10,225 bases of DNA from an uncultured bacterium (GTDB taxonomy: Bacteria > Bacillota > Clostridia > Oscillospirales > Oscillospiraceae). Position 1 is the first letter of the stretch; every line of letters starts with the position of its first letter. The position numbers and the translations under genes are program-made. Below the pieces are notes generated by a model that worked only from the letters and a program-made list of their open reading frames with translations, ran no database searches and was not told where the DNA came from. Positions 6,431-10,225 of the stretch are shown here, piece by piece. The DNA lies in contig CANASS010000057.1 in NCBI GenBank assembly GCA_947364395.1, positions 1 through 10,225 on the forward strand, read 5' to 3'.

Positions 6431-6459
6431 TTGACTTTTTCCCCGCAAACCATTACAAT
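6431..6459 (+). promoter_or_regulatory. SigA-type promoter of the cysteine desulfurase operon
   Basis: TTGACT (6431-6436) and TACAAT (6454-6459) are separated by 17 bp, each one base from consensus. The start would fall near 6466, giving a leader of about 29 nt with GGGAGG (6480-6485) 9 nt before the ATG. No operator or leader structure is evident. Confidence 0.8.
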
Positions 6460-6494
6460 ACAAGGACTGCAATTCCGCCGGGAGGAAAACCGCC

Positions 6495-7634
6495 ATGGAA
6501 AAGCTCGTCTATTTTGATTACGCCGCCACCACCCCCGTCCGTCCGGAGGCGGCGGAGGCCCTGATCGCCGCCCTGGGGCAATTCGGCAACCCCTCCTCCC
6601 GGTACGGGTACGCCCGGCAGGCCGCCCAGCGGGTGAGGGAGGACCGGGAGTCCCTGGCCCAGGCCCTGGGCTGCGCCCCGGGCGAGGTGTACTTCACCTC
6701 CTGCGGCACGGAGGGGGACAACTGGGCCGTCCGCCGGGGGGCGGAGCTGAACCGCCGCCGGGGAAAGCACATTATCACCACCGCCATAGAGCACGCCGCC
6801 GTGCTGGAGACCTGCAAAGACCTGGAGCGCCAGGGGTACGAGGTCACGTACCTGAAGCCGGACCGGGCGGGGCGGATCACCGTGGAACAGCTGGCCGCCG
6901 CCCTGCGGCCGGACACGGCGCTGGTGTCCATGATGCTGGTGAACAACGAAACGGGGGCGGTCCTGCCCGTGGCGGACTGCGTCAAGGCGGTGAAGTCCGC
7001 CGACCCGGCCATTTTGTTCCACTGTGACGCGGTGCAGGGCTTTTTGAAAACGCCGGAGCCCCTGGCCGGCCTGGGCGCGGACCTGGTGTCCGTCAGCGGC
7101 CATAAGATCGGCGCCCCCAAGGGCGTGGGGGCCCTGTACATTAAAAAAGGGGTGCGCCTGCGCCCCCTGCTCACCGGGGGAGGCCAGGAGGACGGCCTGC
7201 GCTCGGGCACCGAGGCCACGGCCCAGACCGCCGCTTTTGCCGCCGCCGTCCGGGCCTGTTCGGCGGACGCCGGGCGGCTGGAGCGGACCGCCGCCGTCAA
7301 GGCATACACCCTGTCCAAGCTGAAGGAGGCCGTCCCCAAGCTGGAGGTCATCTCCGCCGGGGACGCCCCCCACATCTGCGCCGTGACCCTCCCCGGCTAC
7401 AAGAGCGAGGTGGTGGTCCGGGTGCTGGGGGACCGGGGCGTGTGCGTCTCCTCCGGCTCCGCCTGCCACAGGGGAAAGCCCAGCCACGTGTTCGCCGCCA
7501 TGGGCCTGCCCAAGCCCTGGCTGGACGGGGCCCTGCGGCTGTCCTTCTCCCCGGACTCCACGGAGGAGGAGACGGACGCGCTGGTATCCGCCCTGCGGGA
7601 CGCGGCGGACAGCCTGTTCACCACCCTTTCGTGA
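6495..7634 (+). CDS. Cysteine desulfurase (NifS/IscS-like), PLP enzyme
   Basis: The enzyme removes sulfur from L-cysteine as a protein-bound persulfide, giving alanine, for Fe-S clusters, tRNA thiolation or other sulfur carriers. It is cytosolic, with 379 residues, a normal length for the fold-type I family. Motifs in order: FDYAATTPVRPEA (7-19), NPSSRYGYARQAA (32-44), TSCGTEGDNWA (68-78), His100 in IEHAAVL, NNETGAVLPV (150-159), Asp178 in HCDAVQG, and the PLP lysine Lys204 in VSVSGHKIGAPKG. SGTEATAQTAA (237-247) and the active-site loop SSGSACHRGKPSH follow, with the nucleophile Cys324. No iscU, sufU, thiI or mnmA is adjacent, so the acceptor is unknown and no specific symbol is given. It heads a unit with a small nucleotidyltransferase-fold gene 23 nt downstream and a MATE exporter gene; nothing obvious links their functions. 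Confidence 0.92.
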   Translation: MEKLVYFDYAATTPVRPEAAEALIAALGQFGNPSSRYGYARQAAQRVREDRESLAQALGCAPGEVYFTSCGTEGDNWAVRRGAELNRRRGKHIITTAIEHAAVLETCKDLERQGYEVTYLKPDRAGRITVEQLAAALRPDTALVSMMLVNNETGAVLPVADCVKAVKSADPAILFHCDAVQGFLKTPEPLAGLGADLVSVSGHKIGAPKGVGALYIKKGVRLRPLLTGGGQEDGLRSGTEATAQTAAFAAAVRACSADAGRLERTAAVKAYTLSKLKEAVPKLEVISAGDAPHICAVTLPGYKSEVVVRVLGDRGVCVSSGSACHRGKPSHVFAAMGLPKPWLDGALRLSFSPDSTEEETDALVSALRDAADSLFTTLS

Positions 7635-7657
7635 CCCCGCCGCCGGAGGGAGATTCC

Positions 7658-8041
7658 ATGTTACATAAAGCAGATATCATATGTTTGCTGAAGGAAGCGG
7701 CCTTCGACCCGGACGCTTACTGGGTGACCTCAGGGGCCGCTATGGTGCTGTACGGTATTCGGGACGCGGCCCGGGATATTGATCTGGGGTGCACCACCCC
7801 CATGGCCGATCAGCTGGAGCGGAGTGGATGTCCCGCAGAGACGCTCCCTGACGGAAGCAGAAAGATCGTTTTCTCCCGCAGGATTGAGCTGTTTGAAAAC
7901 TGGATTGAGGATAAGGTCCTTTTCGTGGAGGGGTTCCCGGTCGTCTCCATAGAGGGAATAATAAAAATGAAAGAAAAGCTTGGCCGGGAAAAAGATCTGG
8001 AAGATATTCGTCTGATAAAGGAGCATTTGGCAAAATGTTAA
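7658..8041 (+). CDS. Small nucleotidyltransferase-fold protein
   Basis: The protein has 127 residues and no close named family that I can fix. VTSGAAMVLYGIRDAARDIDLG (from residue 23) resembles the start of the polymerase-beta-type nucleotidyltransferase fold: a small-residue turn, a helix ending in LYG, and then an Asp-x-Asp pair (Asp40, Asp42) that would bind metal. The C-terminal stretch (about 103-121), MKEKLGREKDLEDIRLI, matches the REKDLxDI ending seen in many such minimal enzymes, including AbiEii/toxin-like and aminoglycoside-type relatives. The usual first motif GSxA is reduced to SGAA. No antitoxin partner precedes it, and the neighbours are metabolic, so a toxin role is unsupported. 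GGAGGG (7645-7650) lies 7 nt before the ATG. The end overlaps the MATE start by 7 bp, so translation is coupled. The sequence is visibly less GC-rich than its neighbours, which may mean later arrival. Confidence 0.72.
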   Translation: MLHKADIICLLKEAAFDPDAYWVTSGAAMVLYGIRDAARDIDLGCTTPMADQLERSGCPAETLPDGSRKIVFSRRIELFENWIEDKVLFVEGFPVVSIEGIIKMKEKLGREKDLEDIRLIKEHLAKC

Positions 8042-9438
8042 AGCTTTTCCACCGGGAGCCGGGCTTTTACCGCAGATTGCTGGCGCTGGCCCTGCCCATC
8101 CTGCTTCAAAACCTGATTACCAACTCTCTGGGCCTGGTGGACACCTTCATGGTGGGCACCATGGGCCAGGGACCTCTGGCGGGGGTGACTCTGGCCAACA
8201 TCCCGGTGTTTGTGGTCCAGCTCATGATGTTCGGCATACAGAGCGGCTCCGCCGTCCTCATCAGCCAGTACCGGGGCAAGGGGAACACGGAGGCCATCAA
8301 CCGTGTGATGGGCATCGGCATGTACGCCGCCGGATTCATCGGGCTGGTCTTTGCCCTCATTATGGGCTTCTTCCCCCTGCAATTTATGTCCCTGTTCGGG
8401 GACGATCTCCAGGTGGTGGCCACCGCCGCCCAGTACGCCCGGATTGTGGGCTGGTCCTACTTCTTCGACAGCTTTGTCCAGGTGTACAACGGCGTCCACC
8501 GGGCCATGGGCAACCCCCAGCGGGGCCTGTACATATTGGCCGTGTCCATGACCTGCAACACCTTCCTCAACTGGGTGTTCATCTTCGGCAACCTGGGCGC
8601 TCCCCGGATGGGTGTGGAGGGCGCGGCCCTGGCCACCCTGCTGGCCCGGGTGCTGTCCTGCGCCATCGCCGTGGGCTGGGCCGTTCTGGACAGGGAATTC
8701 AAGCTGGACCCCGTCCTGCTGTTCCGGCCCGGGGGGGAGATGGTCCGCCGGTTTGTCCGCTTCTCCACCCCGGTGATGTGCAACGAGACCTTCTGGGGCC
8801 TTGGGTCCTCTCTGTTCCCCACCATCATGGGCCACATGGAGGGCTCGGAGGAGATTTTGGCGGCCTACGCCATCGCGGGCAACATCACCAACCTGTGCAC
8901 GGTGGGCGTGTTCGCCATCGCCGGCACCGCCGCCATCCTGGTGGGGCAGGAAATCGGCTCAGGCCGGGCGGATCAGGTGCGCTCCCTGGGCGCGCTGCTG
9001 GACGTACTGGCCTTTCTCTTCGGCATAGCGGCGGGCGGGGCGTTTTTGGCGCTGCTGCACCTGCTGGTGATCCCGGTGCTCTACCCCCTGTTCAAGCTCA
9101 CCCCCTCGGCGGGGGACATCTGCACCATGATGCTCACCATGGTGTTCCTCCTCCTGCCCCTGCGCTCTTTCGACACCACCAACATCGTGGGGGTGCTCCG
9201 GGGGGGCGGGGACGTGAAGATGGCCACCGTCATCGACCTGGCCCCTCTGTGGGTGGTGGCTCTGCCCATCGCCGCCCTGGCCGGTCTGGTGTTCCGGCTG
9301 GGCATCTTCTGGGTGTACCTGGGCATGATGAGCGAGAGCCTGGTGAAAAGCTTCGTGGGCCTGTGGCGGTTCAGGAGCGGCAAATGGATTCGGGACGTCA
9401 CCCTTCCCGACCTGCGGGAGGCCGGGCGGCAGTCCTAA
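8035..9438 (+). CDS. MATE family efflux transporter
   Basis: The 467-residue integral membrane protein has the size and about twelve hydrophobic segments expected for multidrug and toxin extrusion transporters, which export drugs or metabolites against Na+ or H+ entry. It begins with a short basic end and LLALALPILLQNLITNSLG (15-33), then VDTFMVGTMG (35-44), the characteristic first-helix region of MatE domains. QSGSAVLISQYRGKGN (69-84) and YNGVHRAMGNPQ (151-162) are further family signatures. A second, related half starts about residue 240 with the equivalent ETFWGLGSSLFPTIMGHMEG segment. The substrate cannot be told from sequence. The ATG overlaps the preceding stop (ATGTTAA); AAAGGAG (8017-8023) lies 11 nt upstream inside the previous gene, slightly far, which fits coupled translation. 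No terminator is visible after it, so some read-through into the next gene is possible. Confidence 0.92.
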   Translation: MLKLFHREPGFYRRLLALALPILLQNLITNSLGLVDTFMVGTMGQGPLAGVTLANIPVFVVQLMMFGIQSGSAVLISQYRGKGNTEAINRVMGIGMYAAGFIGLVFALIMGFFPLQFMSLFGDDLQVVATAAQYARIVGWSYFFDSFVQVYNGVHRAMGNPQRGLYILAVSMTCNTFLNWVFIFGNLGAPRMGVEGAALATLLARVLSCAIAVGWAVLDREFKLDPVLLFRPGGEMVRRFVRFSTPVMCNETFWGLGSSLFPTIMGHMEGSEEILAAYAIAGNITNLCTVGVFAIAGTAAILVGQEIGSGRADQVRSLGALLDVLAFLFGIAAGGAFLALLHLLVIPVLYPLFKLTPSAGDICTMMLTMVFLLLPLRSFDTTNIVGVLRGGGDVKMATVIDLAPLWVVALPIAALAGLVFRLGIFWVYLGMMSESLVKSFVGLWRFRSGKWIRDVTLPDLREAGRQS

Positions 9439-9457
9439 AAAATTTTTGCAAAAGGTA

Positions 9458-9486
9458 TTGCTTTCCACTCCACGGTGTGCTATCAT
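9458..9486 (+). promoter_or_regulatory. Promoter of the Cys/His-rich secreted protein gene
   Basis: TTGCTT (9458-9463) and TATCAT (9481-9486) are 17 bp apart, with TG one base before the -10 (extended -10). The start would be near 9493, giving a leader of about 54 nt with GGAGG (9533-9537) 9 nt before the ATG. The gene is thus probably its own unit. Confidence 0.65.
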
Positions 9487-9546
9487 GACGATGGCAATAG
9501 TCACCACAACAATTGACTGACAACATTCTTTTGGAGGTCGAACATT

Positions 9547-9945
9547 ATGTTTGTCAAGCGTATCTTGCTTTCCGCGCTGGCGGCGGTGTGCGCCGTCTCC
9601 CTGCTGGTCCCCGCCGCCTTTGCCCACGGCGGCTGCCGCAGCGGACGCGCTGTCCGCAGCGCCGCCCAGCCCTGCGCCGTGGAGGACTGCACCCTCACCG
9701 GCTGGCACTATCACAACCAGACCCTGTACTGCGGCCACACCCACGACGGCCACGGCCTGTGCAATGGCAGCTGCTACCCCCTGTGCGAGGTAGAGGGCTG
9801 CACCCTCACCGGCCGCCACGTCCACAGCGGCGTGACCTACTGCGGCGCCAACCACGCCAGCGGCTACTGCGACGGGAGCTGCCCCTACTACCAGGGCGCC
9901 GCCTCCGGCGTCCGGTACGGCGGCCATCACGGCCGGTGCCACTGA
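9547..9945 (+). CDS. Secreted Cys/His-rich repeat protein, unknown function
   Basis: The 132-residue protein starts with a clear signal peptide: basic MFVKR, a hydrophobic core, and a likely cut after AFA (residue 26), so it is exported. I see no LPXTG, lipobox or membrane anchor. The mature part is two tandem 37-residue units. Unit 1 has Cys43, Cys48, TLTG, His54, His56, Cys62, His64, His66, His69, Cys72 and Cys76; unit 2 has Cys80, Cys85, TLTG, His91, His93, Cys99, His103, Cys108 and Cys112. Both units share the frame CTLTGxHxH, YCG and (N/D)GSC, and a His-rich tail HHGRCH ends the protein. Such density suggests metal (Zn, Cu or Ni) binding or disulfide cross-links outside the cell; this is inferred. 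Similar short proteins occur in gut clostridia as hypotheticals. The gene has its own promoter (9458) and terminator (9964). The start is supported by GGAGG 9 nt upstream. Confidence 0.85.
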   Translation: MFVKRILLSALAAVCAVSLLVPAAFAHGGCRSGRAVRSAAQPCAVEDCTLTGWHYHNQTLYCGHTHDGHGLCNGSCYPLCEVEGCTLTGRHVHSGVTYCGANHASGYCDGSCPYYQGAASGVRYGGHHGRCH

Positions 9946-9963
9946 TTCCCACCTGCACGCCAA

Positions 9964-9997
9964 GGGCGGGCCTTGAAAAAGGCCCGCCCATTTTATT
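9964..9997 (+). terminator. Intrinsic terminator after the secreted protein gene
   Basis: A perfect 11-bp stem GGGCGGGCCTT/AAGGCCCGCCC (9964-9974 with 9979-9989) with a GAAA tetraloop is followed by ATTTTATT (9990-9997). It stands between two convergent genes. On the minus strand only two T follow, so it would work mainly in the rightward direction. The tail overlaps the stop codon of the spoIIID fragment. Confidence 0.88.
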
Positions 9998-10133
9998 CCC
10001 CTTTGTACTTTTTCCTGGTGGCGATGCCCCCCCGGATGTGGCGCTCCGCCTTGTTCTCGTTGAGGATCTCCTTCACCTGCTGATACAGCCCCCGGTTGAT
10101 GGCGGGCAGGCGTTCGCTCAGGTCCTTGTGTAA
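9993..10133 (-). pseudogene. spoIIID: 3' fragment of spoIIID (interrupted gene)
   Basis: Read leftward from 10133, this frame gives 46 residues beginning LHKDLSERLPAINRGLYQQV and continuing through RHIRGGIATRKKYKGE to a TAA at 9995-9993. It matches the C-terminal half of SpoIIID, the mother-cell transcription regulator of sporulation (in B. subtilis HKDLTERLPEIN and RHLRGGEATKLKYK). In B. subtilis the equivalent point is about residue 37 of 93, so the gene is cut inside the helix-turn-helix, just before the HKDL end of the recognition helix. Upstream in this frame a TAA stop comes four codons before the Leu codon, and no SpoIIID-like residues are found. Codon use in the fragment is GC-rich like the host, and the ORF is intact with no decay. 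This suggests a recent or reversible interruption. The 5' half is predicted beyond the right edge; excision of the intervening DNA could restore the gene. Confidence 0.8.
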
Positions 10134-10135
10134 GG
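10124..10135 (-). other. Candidate attachment-site core at the spoIIID break
   Basis: The junction between spoIIID-like and foreign sequence falls here. On the minus strand CCTT-ACAC-AAGG forms a short dyad, the type of imperfect symmetry seen around the crossover point of serine recombinases. The exact core cannot be fixed without the other end of the element. Confidence 0.35.
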
Positions 10136-10224
10136 TTATCGCTAATTAGAACGGTACTGTCCAGCCCTAGATCGCCCAAAAGGCGCAGGTAGATGTCAAC
10201 ATTCCCCTCTTTATCTACCTCGAT
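10135..10224 (-). CDS. C-terminal end of a probable site-specific recombinase (partial)
   Basis: In one minus-strand frame, 30 residues can be read from the right edge, starting IEVDKEGNVDIYLRLLGDLG and ending DSTVLISDN, before the spoIIID fragment begins in another frame. The other two frames have early stops. The pattern of a beta strand with acidic/glycine turn, then VDIYLRLLG, is reminiscent of the C-terminal tails of large serine recombinases in clostridial mobile elements; this is from memory and not a firm match. GC content is about 48 percent (44 of 91 bases), well below the host genes. Its place at the break in spoIIID supports a recombinase, because such genes commonly lie next to their own attachment site. 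The frame has no stop at the junction and stays open far into host DNA, so its real end is unclear. It could instead be another element gene. Confidence 0.42.
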
Positions 10225-10225
10225 C

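Noticed and set aside
8959..10179. 406-residue minus-strand open frame
   Set aside because: Apart from its first residues in the foreign DNA, it is the low-complexity antisense shadow of the MATE and secreted-protein genes. GC-rich codon bias keeps antisense frames open.
1..10225. CRISPR array, tRNA or rRNA genes
   Set aside because: No regularly spaced direct repeats, cloverleaf or rRNA-like stretches were recognised on either strand by eye.

Overview
The window looks like chromosomal DNA of a GC-rich, spore-forming, anaerobic Firmicute, probably of the Oscillospiraceae (Flavonifractor/Lawsonibacter/Oscillibacter-like). The evidence is strong AGGAGG-type ribosome binding sites, GC-rich codon use, gut-clostridial versions of MetA, FliB, MtnA and NifS-type proteins, and the 3' part of the sporulation regulator gene spoIIID. 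The genus is inferred from the style of the proteins, not from a marker gene.

Layout. Bases 1-235 hold a strong leftward promoter with helically phased A-tracts behind it, a rightward intrinsic terminator and the metA promoter. Bases 236-2788 carry a two-gene unit: metA (predicted homoserine O-acetyltransferase) and a FAD-dependent dehydrogenase of the COG2509 type. Bases 2773-3082 hold two inverted copies of a T/A-rich hairpin repeat. Bases 3083-3964 encode an XRE-type regulator fused to six membrane segments. A 164-bp near-perfect palindrome (a MITE-like element) lies between this gene and a fliB-like lysine N-methylase gene (4143-5207), which is followed by mtnA (5224-6279). A third copy of the hairpin repeat and a clear terminator close this block.

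From a good promoter at 6431 runs a unit of cysteine desulfurase, a small nucleotidyltransferase-fold protein and a MATE exporter, the last two overlapping by 7 bp. A separate promoter at 9458 drives a small secreted Cys/His-rich protein built from two 37-residue repeats, closed by a terminator at 9964.

The right edge is the most interesting part. On the minus strand, the last 46 codons of spoIIID end at 9993. Going upstream, homology stops abruptly at about 10133, inside the helix-turn-helix. What adjoins it is a different, less GC-rich reading frame that resembles the C-terminal tail of a site-specific recombinase. This is the expected picture of a skin-like intervening element, or another integrated mobile element, inserted in spoIIID. 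The 5' half of the gene would lie beyond the right edge.

Functional links: metA and mtnA both belong to methionine metabolism (synthesis and salvage) and the desulfurase to sulfur mobilisation, but they sit in separate transcription units and no shared regulation (SAM riboswitch, T-box) is visible.
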